64,000 bases of DNA, from assembly GCA_050287605.1 (NCBI GenBank), contig JBNKCG010000088.1:13185-77184 (forward strand). Reading direction: 5' to 3'. A model generated the notes under the pieces. The model was given only the letters and a program-made list of their open reading frames with translations, ran no database searches and was not told where the DNA came from. Positions 53,000 through 62,014 of the stretch are shown here, one piece after another (positions within the stretch are counted from its first letter, which is position 1; the number at the start of each line of letters is the position of its first letter). This DNA comes from QQUJ01 sp050287605. Lineage in GTDB: Bacteria; Pseudomonadota; Gammaproteobacteria; QQUJ01. The position numbers and the translations under genes are program-made.

Positions 53000-55135
53000 A
53001 TGGAAGAAGCCGACGCACTGGACCAACTCGCCGACCTGAAACCGCGCGATCTGCCGCAGCCGCGTCAGGCGGCCATTGCGTTGATTCAGGCCTGCACCCG
53101 GTCCAACGTCACCCTCAATGAACTGGGTGCGCTGGTGCAGCAGGACCCGACCCTCACGGCGGAACTGCTGCGCATCGTCAACACTCCCTTCTTCGGACTC
53201 GGCAAACAGGTCTCCTCGATCAAGCGGGCCGTCACCGTGCTGGGTCACCGCGCGCTGCGCAACCTGGCGCTGTGCCTCGCGGTGCGCGACGCCCTGCACC
53301 CCGAGACCATCAGCGGGCACGACCCGACACGCTACTGGGAAGACACCCTGCGCCGCGCCATCGGCGCCAAACTGCTGGCCGGCAAGCTCGGGCGGGATGC
53401 CGACGAGTGCTTCACCATCGGCCTGCTGCAGGATTGCGGGCTGCTGGTGATGCTGATGCGCTGGCCCGAGCGGGTGGGCGCGTTGCCGGATCTGCTCAAG
53501 GCGGACCCCGATACCCGCTACGCGCTGGAACAACAGCACTTCGGCACCACCCACGACCGCGTCGCTGCCTTCCTGGCCGCGCAGTGGGGCCTGCCGGCGG
53601 AGATGATCGAGGTGCTTCAGCAGCATCACCAGCGCGGCGCTGCAACTGGGGTGGACGACGCACGCTACGAAGTCCTCTATTGCGCCGACTGGCTGGCCGC
53701 GGTCTACTCGGTGGACGACAAAACCCACGTCATCGACCACTGCCGACAACTGCTGGAGCAGCACTTCGCTTTCACTCCCGAGACCACGGACGCCCTGCTC
53801 TCCGAGGTGCCGCACCAGGTGGAAGAGGCGGCCACCGCGCTGAATCTACCCATCCCGCAACAGAGCGATTTCCAGGACATCCTGCGCGAAGCGAATCTGC
53901 GCCTCAGCGAAGAGAACCTGAGCTACCAGGAGCTGACCTGGCGCCTGGAACAGACCCTGCGCGAGCGCGACGAGTTGGCCGCCGAACTCAACCGCGAGAT
54001 CGAGATGGCGCGCGAGATCCAGCGCAATCTGCTGCCGCCGCCCCTGGCGGGGGAGCTAATCGTCGGGGTCAACGTCCCGGCGCGCGACCTGTCGGGCGAT
54101 TTCTACGACTTTTTCCGCCTGCCCGACGGCACCATCCTGTTCAACCTGGGCGACGTCTCCGGCAAAGGCGTCAACGCCGCGCTGCTGATGGCCAAGACCA
54201 CCAGCCTGTTCCGCTGCCTGGGCAAGCGCATCCACGATCCGGGCGAGCTGCTGGCCCAGATCAACGCCGAAATCTGCGAAACCACCATCCGCGGCATGTT
54301 CGTCACCATGATCGCCGGCTTGTACGACCCGCAGAGCGACGTGGTACGCCTGGCCAACGCCGGGCATCCTCCGGCGCTGTTGTTTCGCGGCACTCAACTC
54401 AGCCAATCGTTCGGCGCCCAGGCGCCGCCGTTGGGCGTGCTGCCCGACGGGGTGTTTCCCAGCGGCGAGGTCGAGCTCAGCGGCGGTACCCTGGTAATCG
54501 TCAGCGACGGTATCACCGAGGCGCAGCGCCCGGACGGCCGCACGCTGGGCGTGATGGGGTTGGTGGAGATGATCGCCGCCTCCCAGGCCCAAGGACCGCG
54601 CGAACGGCTGGAGAACATCGTGCAGCAGCTGCGGGCCACCCCGCACGTCCTGCACGACGACATGACCATTCTGATGCTCGGCAACCACCTCGCCCGGAGC
54701 GGCACGCTGCTGCACCTGCGCGTAGCGGCCGAGGCACCGCAGCTGAAGGGGATACGTACCCGTCTCGGCCATGCCCTGCAGGCGGCCGGGGTGGCGGAGG
54801 AGCCTCGCCAGCAGATGGTGGTGGCCGTCAACGAGGCGTGCATGAACGTCATCCAGCACGCCTACGGCGACCGGCACCGCGGCGACATCGTCGTCGAGTT
54901 GGAGCGCGACGCGCAGTGGCTGATCTTCCGCATCACCGATTTTGCTCCGGCGGTAGACCTCAGCGTGCTGCATCCGCGCGACCTCGCCGAGGTGCGCCCG
55001 GGGGGCTTGGGTTTATGCCTGATTCATACCATCATGGACGACGTCCGTTACCCCACGCCGCCCGATGGCGCGGGCAACGTGGTGGAGATGCGCAAGCGCT
55101 ACGAGCCGATGGAGAGCGAACCCACCACCTCATGA
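53000..55135 (+). CDS. HDOD - PP2C (SpoIIE/RsbU) phosphatase - HATPase (RsbW-like) protein
   Basis: A ~711-residue regulator. HDOD domain at ~15-215 (QQDPTLTAELLRIVNTPFFG; KRAVTVLGHRALRNLAL). A coiled coil at ~275-345 follows, then a PP2C/SpoIIE phosphatase at ~350-555 with metal Asp residues in DLSGDFYDFF, LGDVSGKG, IVSDGITEA and LHDDMTILM. A GHKL ATPase at ~590-705 has N-box NEACMNVIQHAYG and G-box GGLGLCLIHTIMD. It can in principle both phosphorylate and dephosphorylate a STAS partner, and such a protein is encoded next. Start ATG 53000; a TTG at 52946 is also open. Confidence 0.87.
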   Translation: MEEADALDQLADLKPRDLPQPRQAAIALIQACTRSNVTLNELGALVQQDPTLTAELLRIVNTPFFGLGKQVSSIKRAVTVLGHRALRNLALCLAVRDALHPETISGHDPTRYWEDTLRRAIGAKLLAGKLGRDADECFTIGLLQDCGLLVMLMRWPERVGALPDLLKADPDTRYALEQQHFGTTHDRVAAFLAAQWGLPAEMIEVLQQHHQRGAATGVDDARYEVLYCADWLAAVYSVDDKTHVIDHCRQLLEQHFAFTPETTDALLSEVPHQVEEAATALNLPIPQQSDFQDILREANLRLSEENLSYQELTWRLEQTLRERDELAAELNREIEMAREIQRNLLPPPLAGELIVGVNVPARDLSGDFYDFFRLPDGTILFNLGDVSGKGVNAALLMAKTTSLFRCLGKRIHDPGELLAQINAEICETTIRGMFVTMIAGLYDPQSDVVRLANAGHPPALLFRGTQLSQSFGAQAPPLGVLPDGVFPSGEVELSGGTLVIVSDGITEAQRPDGRTLGVMGLVEMIAASQAQGPRERLENIVQQLRATPHVLHDDMTILMLGNHLARSGTLLHLRVAAEAPQLKGIRTRLGHALQAAGVAEEPRQQMVVAVNEACMNVIQHAYGDRHRGDIVVELERDAQWLIFRITDFAPAVDLSVLHPRDLAEVRPGGLGLCLIHTIMDDVRYPTPPDGAGNVVEMRKRYEPMESEPTTS

Positions 55136-55180
55136 CCATACCCACCGGCCGGTGGGACGCGGTCGACCAGGAGCGCAGCG

Positions 55181-55519
55181 ATGGAGTACCCGGTACACGT
55201 TGAAGGTCCGTTCACCGTCATTGCGCTAAACGGCGATGTCGATCTGCAGAACTCGCCCCAGGCGCGCAAGCAGATCCTGCAGCACGTGCGCGTCGGCGCC
55301 CACGTGCTGGTGGATCTCTCCGCGGTGAAGTACATCGACAGCTCGGGCGTCGCCAGCCTGGTGGAGGGGTTTCAGCTCGCCCGCGAAAAAGGCCGCACCT
55401 TCGGACTGGCCGGGGTCAGCGACACCGCCATGCAGGTGCTGCACCTGGCACGCCTCGACCAGGTGTTCGCCATTCGTCCCTCCATCGCCGAGTGGCTGCG
55501 GGAGGCGGCCGACCAGTGA
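55181..55519 (+). CDS. STAS-domain protein (anti-sigma-factor-antagonist / MlaB-like)
   Basis: A 112-residue single STAS domain. The phosphorylation site of SpoIIAA-type proteins is present in KYIDSSGVASLVEG. It lies between the phosphatase-kinase gene (45 bases upstream) and mlaE (stop and start overlap as TGATG). Two readings are possible: it is the switch partner of the upstream protein, or it is the MlaB subunit that binds MlaF in the transporter. The conserved Ser and Asp favour phospho-control, and coupling to mlaE favours MlaB. Both may be true. Confidence 0.82.
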   Translation: MEYPVHVEGPFTVIALNGDVDLQNSPQARKQILQHVRVGAHVLVDLSAVKYIDSSGVASLVEGFQLAREKGRTFGLAGVSDTAMQVLHLARLDQVFAIRPSIAEWLREAADQ

Positions 55520-56307
55520 TGCGCGCGGCCATCGAACAGCTGGGAAGACGTGTCGTCGGCGCGGTCGAAGAGCTCGGCTACCTCAGCGCCCTGTTCGGCG
55601 AGTGCCTCTACTGGGTGTTCTTCGGCGCATCGCGGCGCCAGGCGGTACGCATCGACAGCGTATTTCGCGAGGCGATGCAGATCGGCGTCAACGCCATTCC
55701 CATCGTCGGGGTACTGTCCTTCGCCGTCGGCATCATGCTGGCCATCCAGGGGATCGAGACGCTGAAGAAGTTCGGCGCCGAAGCGCAGGTGGTGGTGGGC
55801 ATCGCCCTCTCGGTGACCCGCGAATTCGCACCGCTCATCGTCGGCATCCTGGTGGCGGGGCGTTCGGGGTCGGCCATCACCGCCCGCATCGGCACCATGC
55901 ACGAATCGCAGGAGATCGATGCGCTGCAGGTGATCGGCGTCAACCCGGTGCGCTACCTGGCCGCGCCGCTGCTTTTGGCCATGGTGGTAATGGTCCCCGC
56001 CCTCACCGTCCTTGCCGATTTCATGGGGTTGCTGGGCGGCGGCATCTTTACCTCCGCCAAGCTGCAGAACCCGTTAAACGTCTATACCGCCCAGACGCTG
56101 GACGTGCTCTCCGTCGACGACGTCGCTCAGGGCCTGATCAAGAGCGTGGTGTTCGCCGTCATCATCACCCTGGTGGGCGTCACCAACGGGTTTCAGGTGC
56201 GCGGTGGTGCCGAAGGGGTGGGCCGGGCGACCACCCGCGCGGTGGTGCTCTCCATCAGCGGTATCGTGCTGGCCGACATGATCTTCACCTACTTCCTCAA
56301 CCGCTGA
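55519..56307 (+). CDS. mlaE: Mla-type ABC lipid transporter permease
   Basis: A 262-residue permease of the MlaE/Ttg2B family with about five hydrophobic segments. Diagnostic: VLSFAVGIMLAIQG, ALSVTREFAPLIVGILVAGRSGSA and HESQEIDALQVIGVNPVRYL. Start ATG overlaps the STAS stop. With MlaF and MlaD it moves phospholipids across the inner membrane, and helps keep the outer membrane asymmetric. Confidence 0.9.
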   Translation: MRAAIEQLGRRVVGAVEELGYLSALFGECLYWVFFGASRRQAVRIDSVFREAMQIGVNAIPIVGVLSFAVGIMLAIQGIETLKKFGAEAQVVVGIALSVTREFAPLIVGILVAGRSGSAITARIGTMHESQEIDALQVIGVNPVRYLAAPLLLAMVVMVPALTVLADFMGLLGGGIFTSAKLQNPLNVYTAQTLDVLSVDDVAQGLIKSVVFAVIITLVGVTNGFQVRGGAEGVGRATTRAVVLSISGIVLADMIFTYFLNR

Positions 56308-57110
56308 TGACAATCCCTACGCGTGAACCCGTCATTGAGGTCACCGATCTGGTGACCCACTACGGCGAGCGGCAGATCCTCACGGGAATCAACCTCACCG
56401 TCTACCGCGGCGAGATCATGGTGATCATGGGCGGCAGCGGTTCGGGCAAGAGCACGCTGCTGCGCCACCTGCTGGGACTGGCCCGTCCCAGCGCGGGCAG
56501 CATCCGCCTGCTGGGGCGCGACATCACCCGCATGAGCGGCCGCGAGCTGGACACGCTGCGCAAGGAGATGGGCGTCGCCTTCCAGGGCGGCGCACTGTTC
56601 GGTTCCATGACCGTCGGCGAGAACGTCAGCCTGCCGCTGCGCGAACACACCCGTCTCGACCGCAGCACCATCGAGATCATGACGCGCATGAAACTGGAGA
56701 TCGTCAATCTGGCCGGGTTCGAAAACCTCATGCCGGCGGAACTCTCCGGCGGCATGACCAAGCGCGCCGCGCTGGCACGTGCCGTGATCATGGACCCCAA
56801 GATGCTGTTCTTCGACGAACCCTCGGCGGGGCTCGATCCGGTGGCCGCGGCGGAGCTCGACGAGCTGATCCTCAAGCTGCGCAGCGCACTCAACATCACC
56901 ATCGTCGTAGTCACCCACGAGCTGGAGAGCGCCTTCAAGATCGCTGACCGCATCACCGTGCTGGACCAGGGGGAGATTCTGCTCACCGGCAGCGTCGCCG
57001 AGGTACGCAACTCCGATCACGAGCGCGTTCAGGGTCTGATCAATCGCCTGCCGCGCGAACTGGTGCCGGACGTGGACGAGTACCTGCGACGCCTTACCGG
57101 AAGGGGATGA
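56307..57110 (+). CDS. mlaF: Mla-type ABC lipid transporter ATPase
   Basis: A 267-residue ABC ATPase: Walker A GGSGSGKSTLL, Q-loop VAFQGGALFGSM, signature LSGGMTKRAALA, Walker B MLFFDEPSAGLDPV and switch VVTHELESAFKI. The LSGGM signature is typical of MCE-system ATPases. The start overlaps the mlaE stop (TGATG). I start at ATG 56307; the frame is open far upstream inside mlaE but that part is not coding. Confidence 0.92.
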   Translation: MTIPTREPVIEVTDLVTHYGERQILTGINLTVYRGEIMVIMGGSGSGKSTLLRHLLGLARPSAGSIRLLGRDITRMSGRELDTLRKEMGVAFQGGALFGSMTVGENVSLPLREHTRLDRSTIEIMTRMKLEIVNLAGFENLMPAELSGGMTKRAALARAVIMDPKMLFFDEPSAGLDPVAAAELDELILKLRSALNITIVVVTHELESAFKIADRITVLDQGEILLTGSVAEVRNSDHERVQGLINRLPRELVPDVDEYLRRLTGRG

Positions 57111-57171
57111 GTGGCGCGCACCGCCACACCTGCGCTACCGTTGCCACTGAGAATAACGACAACCATCTGAG

Positions 57172-58113
57172 ATGAAACGCGACAACGTCAACTACCTGCT
57201 GGTGGGACTGTTCACCCTGGGCATGTTCGCCCTGCTGCTGGTGGCGCTGTTCCGCATCACCGGGCGCGACGTGAGCGCCGAGACCTACTACGCCCTGTTC
57301 ACGCAGGTGCCGGGCATCCGCAACGGCACCGCCGTCACCTATGGGGGCTACCGCATCGGACAGGTGGTGGGCATCCGGCCGCTGCGCGAGGAGAACCACA
57401 CCCGCTACCGTATCACCCTGGCGTTGCGCGCCGACTGGCAGATCCCAAACGACAGTACCGCTTACATCGTCGCCCCCGGACTGCTCTCCGATAAAGTGGT
57501 CAATATCGAAGAGGGGCGCAGCACCCAGATGCTGGAGCCGGGCGCCACCTTGAGCGGGGCCGATCCCCAGGATCTGTTCGCCACCATGAACCGTGTCGCG
57601 CTGGAGCTGGAAGCGCTGTCGCGCGAAGGGATACGCCCGCTGCTCAGCGGCCTCAGCAAGCAGGCCGGTCAACTGGCCGACAACGCCGGTGCGACGCTGG
57701 GCCGGGTGAGCGTGCAGGTGGAGCGTCTGCTGGCCACCCTCAACCGCAGCGCCGAAGAGCTCAACCGGCTGCTCAGCCCCGACAACCGCCAGCGCGTCAC
57801 CGCCGTGCTCACCCAGGGCGAGCGCATCACGCGCGATCTGGCGCAGCTCGCCGGCGAGTTTCGCGGCGCCGGCCAGCAGCTCGAACGCATGCTCAGCGAA
57901 TCGCGTTCGCTGGTGACGGAAAACCGCGCCGATCTGCGCGCCACGGTGGAGAGCCTGCGCGACGTGCTCGGCACGGTGGCGCAGAACATGGACAGCATCG
58001 TCCACAACCTCGACAGCACCAGCCGCAATTTCAGCGAGTTCAGCCGCGAGATCCGCCAGAACCCGGGACGCCTGCTGGGCGGCGATCCGCCAGCGGACAA
58101 GGCGGCAGAGTGA
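57172..58113 (+). CDS. mlaD: MCE-domain lipid-binding protein, MlaD-like
   Basis: A 313-residue periplasmic protein anchored by one N-terminal helix (YLLVGLFTLGMFALLLVAL, residues ~7-25). The MCE domain occupies ~35-115 (GIRNGTAVTYGGYRIGQVVGI). A long helical, coiled-coil-like part follows (~140-300), longer than in E. coli MlaD (183 residues) and closer to the long-tailed MCE proteins that bridge the periplasm. A ~60-base gap separates it from mlaF. Confidence 0.88.
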   Translation: MKRDNVNYLLVGLFTLGMFALLLVALFRITGRDVSAETYYALFTQVPGIRNGTAVTYGGYRIGQVVGIRPLREENHTRYRITLALRADWQIPNDSTAYIVAPGLLSDKVVNIEEGRSTQMLEPGATLSGADPQDLFATMNRVALELEALSREGIRPLLSGLSKQAGQLADNAGATLGRVSVQVERLLATLNRSAEELNRLLSPDNRQRVTAVLTQGERITRDLAQLAGEFRGAGQQLERMLSESRSLVTENRADLRATVESLRDVLGTVAQNMDSIVHNLDSTSRNFSEFSREIRQNPGRLLGGDPPADKAAE

Positions 58114-58727
58114 CCCCCATGATCCGACACCTCCGCCCAATCCTATCCACGCTGCTGCTGGCGCTGCTGCTGGCGGGCTGCGTGGGTACCGGCACGGTAC
58201 CCGAGACGCGCTACTACCGGCTGCCCACGCCCCGCCCCGCCGCCCTGGCGCAGCCGCTGTTCGACCAGCCGCTGGGCATCCCGCGCCTGCAGGCGAGCGG
58301 GCTCTACCACGAGCGCCCGCTGCTCTATTTCCTCACCGACAGCCCGCTGGATCTGCGCCCCTACCACTACCACTTCTGGAGCGACGCCCCGGCGCTGCTG
58401 ATCCGCGACCATCTCACCGACTACCTGCTGGCGGCGCACGTCGCCCCCGACGTCGTGCGCTATCCCAACGAGGCGCGCGCGCCGCTGCAGCTCTACGGCC
58501 GGCTGGTCCGCTTTGAGCGCGAAGTGAGCGCCGAGCGCATCCTGGTGCACGTGGCGTTGGAGTTTACGCTGGAGACGGGCGACGTCGCGAAGCTCCCCAC
58601 CAAGCGCTACGCGGTGCAGCTGGAGGCCACAGACCGCACGCTGCACGCCACGGTGGCGGCCTTCGGCAGCGCGCTGGAGCAGATCTACGCGCAGCTCATC
58701 GACGACCTGCGCGCCGCCTCCGTCTGA
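58110..58727 (+). CDS. MCE-transporter auxiliary lipoprotein (PqiC/ABC-aux type)
   Basis: A 205-residue outer-membrane-type lipoprotein: signal peptide with lipobox LLLAGC (Cys24), then ETRYYRLPTPRP, the usual opening of PqiC/ABC_trans_aux proteins. Start GTG 58110 overlaps the mlaD stop; ATG 58119 is an alternative. It likely docks the MCE protein to the outer membrane. The gene set here is STAS-E-F-D-lipoprotein, with no soluble MlaC, so the export route differs from E. coli Mla. Confidence 0.82.
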   Translation: MTPMIRHLRPILSTLLLALLLAGCVGTGTVPETRYYRLPTPRPAALAQPLFDQPLGIPRLQASGLYHERPLLYFLTDSPLDLRPYHYHFWSDAPALLIRDHLTDYLLAAHVAPDVVRYPNEARAPLQLYGRLVRFEREVSAERILVHVALEFTLETGDVAKLPTKRYAVQLEATDRTLHATVAAFGSALEQIYAQLIDDLRAASV

Positions 58728-58730
58728 CCC

Positions 58731-59774
58731 TCAACCCGCACCCTGCAGCAATGCGCCGATGGCCGCCACCAGCTGCGGCGAGCGCGCGGCATCGCGAAAA
58801 CTGGCCAGCAGCCGCGGACGCATGCCCGGCACGAACAGCAGATCGCGCATCAGCGCGGGAAACAGTTCACGGCCCTGCGCGGTGGATACCAGCGCCTCCA
58901 GGTAGCGCAGGCGCAACGCATCGTCGTGCAGCGCCTCCCAGGCACGGCCGGCGATGGCTATCAGCAGCTCGGCATCGGTGTCGCGCGGACCCGCCAGCGC
59001 CGCCGCGACCATGGCCTGGCGTACGGTACCGCGTGGCGTGTTGCCGATGGCACGCACCAACGCCGCCAATTCGGCCGGATCGCCGGTCGAGTCTTCCAGC
59101 GCGCGTGTGAGGCGCCGCTGCAGCGCCTCGCCAACCCGCCCCGGCAGCGCCTCGTTCTCCAGCAATTGGCAGAGTCGGACCAGCGGTTCGCCGGGAAGAT
59201 GCGGCAACGCGCCCGCTACCCGCGCTGCGTTGTCGTCGTCATCCAGACGCGCCACCACGTCGGCCAGTCCCTGCAACCCGACGAAGGCCCACTGCTCGTA
59301 GCCGGGTTTGCCTGCAAGATAGTCGCGGGCATGTGCGTAGTAGCGCGACGGCGCCTGCCCCAGCGCCACCAGCGCCTTGGCGTGGAAGGCCGCCAGACGC
59401 TCCTCGCGCGGCCGGAAGGCGTAGGGACTCTCCTCCTGCGCGGTCTGGATGCCAGCCGCGTCACCCCGCGAATCCCCCAGCGCGCGCAGCACGCTCTCCA
59501 GAAACTCATCGCGGGCGGCAACCTGCAGTTGCCCCACCTCGTCAAGCGGGAAACGCAAAAACCAAACGAAGTGCTGACCGGGATCGCTGCGGTCCCAAAA
59601 CAGAATGCCCAGCCACGCCTGTTGTTGCAGCGGTAACGGATAAGGCTGTTCGCCTCGTTCGATCTGACCGAACCGGCTGTTGGGCAGCTTGACGACCCGC
59701 CGTCCGAGATCGAAGACGCGGTAGCGGGCGTTGGCCTTTTCCAGCAGCCCGCCAAGGGTGGGGAGTGAGTGCAT
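58731..59774 (-). CDS. DUF3549-like protein of unknown function
   Basis: A 347-residue soluble protein, mostly helical with many Ala, Leu and Arg, resembling the DUF3549 family of gammaproteobacteria by its N-terminus (FDLGRRVVKLPNSRFGQIE) and WLGILFWDR. No catalytic motif is seen. It is divergent from sbcB, with a start-to-start distance of 68 bases, and converges on the lipoprotein gene with a three-base gap. Confidence 0.65.
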   Translation of the reverse strand: MHSLPTLGGLLEKANARYRVFDLGRRVVKLPNSRFGQIERGEQPYPLPLQQQAWLGILFWDRSDPGQHFVWFLRFPLDEVGQLQVAARDEFLESVLRALGDSRGDAAGIQTAQEESPYAFRPREERLAAFHAKALVALGQAPSRYYAHARDYLAGKPGYEQWAFVGLQGLADVVARLDDDDNAARVAGALPHLPGEPLVRLCQLLENEALPGRVGEALQRRLTRALEDSTGDPAELAALVRAIGNTPRGTVRQAMVAAALAGPRDTDAELLIAIAGRAWEALHDDALRLRYLEALVSTAQGRELFPALMRDLLFVPGMRPRLLASFRDAARSPQLVAAIGALLQGAG

Positions 59775-59799
59775 GACAATCCTGGCAAAAGAGGGTGAT

Positions 59800-59805
59800 T
59801 ATAAT
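59800..59805 (+). promoter_or_regulatory. candidate -10 element of sbcB
   Basis: A perfect TATAAT lies 37 bases before the sbcB start. No good -35 was found at 16-18 bases; ATGACA (59773-59778) is 21 bases away. Confidence 0.4.
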
Positions 59806-59841
59806 GGCACGCCAGCCCAAGACCGCAGCCCAAGGAAGCGC

Positions 59842-61281
59842 ATGAAGAAGACCTTCTACTGGCACGACTACGAGACCTTCGGCACCGATCCGCAGCGCGA
59901 CCGCCCCGCCCAGTTCGCCGGCCTGCGCACCGACGAAGCGCTCAATCCCGTGGGCGAACCGCTGGTGGTCTACTGCCGACCCGCGGACGACTACCTGCCG
60001 CAGCCGGAGGCGTGCCTGATTACCGGCATCACCCCGCAGGTGGCCCGCGAACGCGGCGTGCCCGAAGCCGAATTCATCGCCCGCATCCACGATGAACTCT
60101 CCCGCCCCGGCACCTGCGCGCTGGGCTACAACACCCTGCGCTTCGACGACGAGGTGACGCGCAACACCCTGTACCGCAACCTCTTCGATCCCTACGCCCG
60201 CGAGTGGCAGCACGGCAACTCGCGCTGGGACCTGATCGACGTCACCCGCCTCACCCGCGCCCTGCGCCCGCAGGGTATCCAGTGGCCCAACCATCCCGAC
60301 GGCACCCCCAGCTTCCGGCTCGAAGACCTCACCGCCGCCAACGGCATCGAGCATGGAGCCGCCCACGATGCCCTGGCCGACGTGCACGCCACCCTCGCGC
60401 TGGCCCAGCTGATCCGCGCGCGCCAGGGCAAGCTGTTCGACTACGTCTATACCCATCGCGACAAGCGCCACCTGAGCACCGCGCTGAACCCGGCCGGTGC
60501 GCAGCCGGTGGTGCACGTCTCGTCGCGCTATCCGGCCAGCCGCGGCTGCCTGGCGGTGGTGATGCCCCTGGCCTGGCACCCGGTCAACCGCAATGCGGTC
60601 ATCGTCTACGATCTGAGCGCCGACCCCGAACCGCTGCTGAGCCTCGATGCAGAGGCGATTCGCGAACGGGTCTTCACCGCCGCCGATGCGCTGCCCGAGG
60701 GGATCGAACGCATCCCGCTCAAGCTGGTGCACGTCAACAAGGCCTCGGTGGTGGTCCCCTACCCCACGCTGCGCGCCGAGGATGCCGAGCGACTGGGCAT
60801 CGACCGGGCACGCTGCGAGGCGCATCGCCGAGCCCTCGAACAGGGACCACCGCTGAGCGCCAAGCTGCAGGCGGTGTTCGAGGCGCCGGAGTGGGAGCCG
60901 CACCACGACCCTGACTTGATGATCTACAGCGGCGGTTTCTTCAGCGACGCGGACCGCGCGCGCATGGAACGGCTGCGCGCCCTGACGCCGACTCAGCTCG
61001 CGCTGAGTCCCGCCGCGTTCGACGATGCACGCCTGCCCGAGATGCTGTTTCGCTACCGGGCGCGCAATTACCCCGAAACGCTCAATGAACCCGATCAGGC
61101 CCGCTGGCAGCAGTGGCGCCGCACGCGCCTGCTGGAGGGCAACGACGAGCGTCTGCTCACGCTGCCCACCTACCGAGCCCAACTCGCCGCGCTGAGCCAG
61201 GACCCGCAACGGACCCCGGCCCAGCTCGCCCTGCTCGACACCCTCGGCCGCTACGCCGACGAGCTGGAAGCCGGTCTGTAG
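59842..61281 (+). CDS. sbcB: exodeoxyribonuclease I
   Basis: A 479-residue 3'-5' single-strand DNA exonuclease of the DnaQ superfamily, used in recombination and mismatch repair. Acidic metal ligands start in WHDYETFG (Asp9, Glu11), continue in GYNTLRFDDEVTR and end in EHGAAHDALADVHAT. The SH3-like and C-terminal domains follow (FSDADRARMERLRAL). E. coli SbcB has 475 residues. I start at ATG 59842 behind AAGGAAG; upstream codons to 59731 overlap the divergent promoter. Confidence 0.95.
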   Translation: MKKTFYWHDYETFGTDPQRDRPAQFAGLRTDEALNPVGEPLVVYCRPADDYLPQPEACLITGITPQVARERGVPEAEFIARIHDELSRPGTCALGYNTLRFDDEVTRNTLYRNLFDPYAREWQHGNSRWDLIDVTRLTRALRPQGIQWPNHPDGTPSFRLEDLTAANGIEHGAAHDALADVHATLALAQLIRARQGKLFDYVYTHRDKRHLSTALNPAGAQPVVHVSSRYPASRGCLAVVMPLAWHPVNRNAVIVYDLSADPEPLLSLDAEAIRERVFTAADALPEGIERIPLKLVHVNKASVVVPYPTLRAEDAERLGIDRARCEAHRRALEQGPPLSAKLQAVFEAPEWEPHHDPDLMIYSGGFFSDADRARMERLRALTPTQLALSPAAFDDARLPEMLFRYRARNYPETLNEPDQARWQQWRRTRLLEGNDERLLTLPTYRAQLAALSQDPQRTPAQLALLDTLGRYADELEAGL

Positions 61282-61362
61282 TCCGCCGCGTAACTCGCCG
61301 CGCGAAACCTTTTTCCCCTGCCGCCATCGAATCAAGGCAGATTCGGTCGTCGGGAGCTGTTC

Positions 61363-61923
61363 ATGCCTGCACTTGCTCGCCGCCTGCTGGCGTCGGCCGG
61401 CGGCATGCTCATCGTGTTACTCAACGGGTTGTCGTCGACGGCCGCGCTGGCCCGCGACTACCCCGTTCCCGTTCCCGCACCCGCCTTCACCCAAAAAAGC
61501 GCCGAGGGCTGGATCAATTCGCCGCCCCTGACTTGGCGACAATTAACCGGCCGTGTGGTGCTGCTGGATATCTGGACCTTCGGCTGCGCCAACTGCTACC
61601 GCTCCTTCCCCTGGTTGAAATCGCTGCAAGCACGCTTCGGTTCGGAGGGCTTGACCCTGATCGGCATCCACACACCCGAGTTCAACCGCGAGAAAAACCG
61701 CACCGTACTGGAGCGCAAAGTGCGCGAATTCGACCTGACGCACCCGGTCATGATGGACAACGACTACGCGTACTGGCGTGCCCTGGCCAACAGCTATTGG
61801 CCGACTTTCTACCTGGTGGACAAACAGGGGCGCATCCGCGCCCACTTCATCGGAGAGACCCACCCCGGCGATGCGCGCGCCCAAGCGATCGAGCGGCGCA
61901 TCCAAAAACTGCTTGTCGAGTAA
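61363..61923 (+). CDS. exported thioredoxin-like protein (TlpA/DipZ-type)
   Basis: A 186-residue periplasmic protein with signal peptide (hydrophobic residues ~9-30, cleavage near AALARDY). The thioredoxin fold has the redox pair in WTFGCANCYRSFPW (CANC) and a cis-Pro in SYWPTFYLVDKQGR. The WTFxCxNC pattern resembles the C-terminal domain of DipZ-type proteins. It probably reduces or oxidises periplasmic thiols. Single gene. Confidence 0.82.
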   Translation: MPALARRLLASAGGMLIVLLNGLSSTAALARDYPVPVPAPAFTQKSAEGWINSPPLTWRQLTGRVVLLDIWTFGCANCYRSFPWLKSLQARFGSEGLTLIGIHTPEFNREKNRTVLERKVREFDLTHPVMMDNDYAYWRALANSYWPTFYLVDKQGRIRAHFIGETHPGDARAQAIERRIQKLLVE

Positions 61924-62014
61924 TCGGCGCCTCGCGAAAATGTGATGGATTTGACCGGCGCCGCAGGCGATGCCCGCTATATTCTGAGGTTGGTCCGATT
62001 TGGCAGGGGAAACC

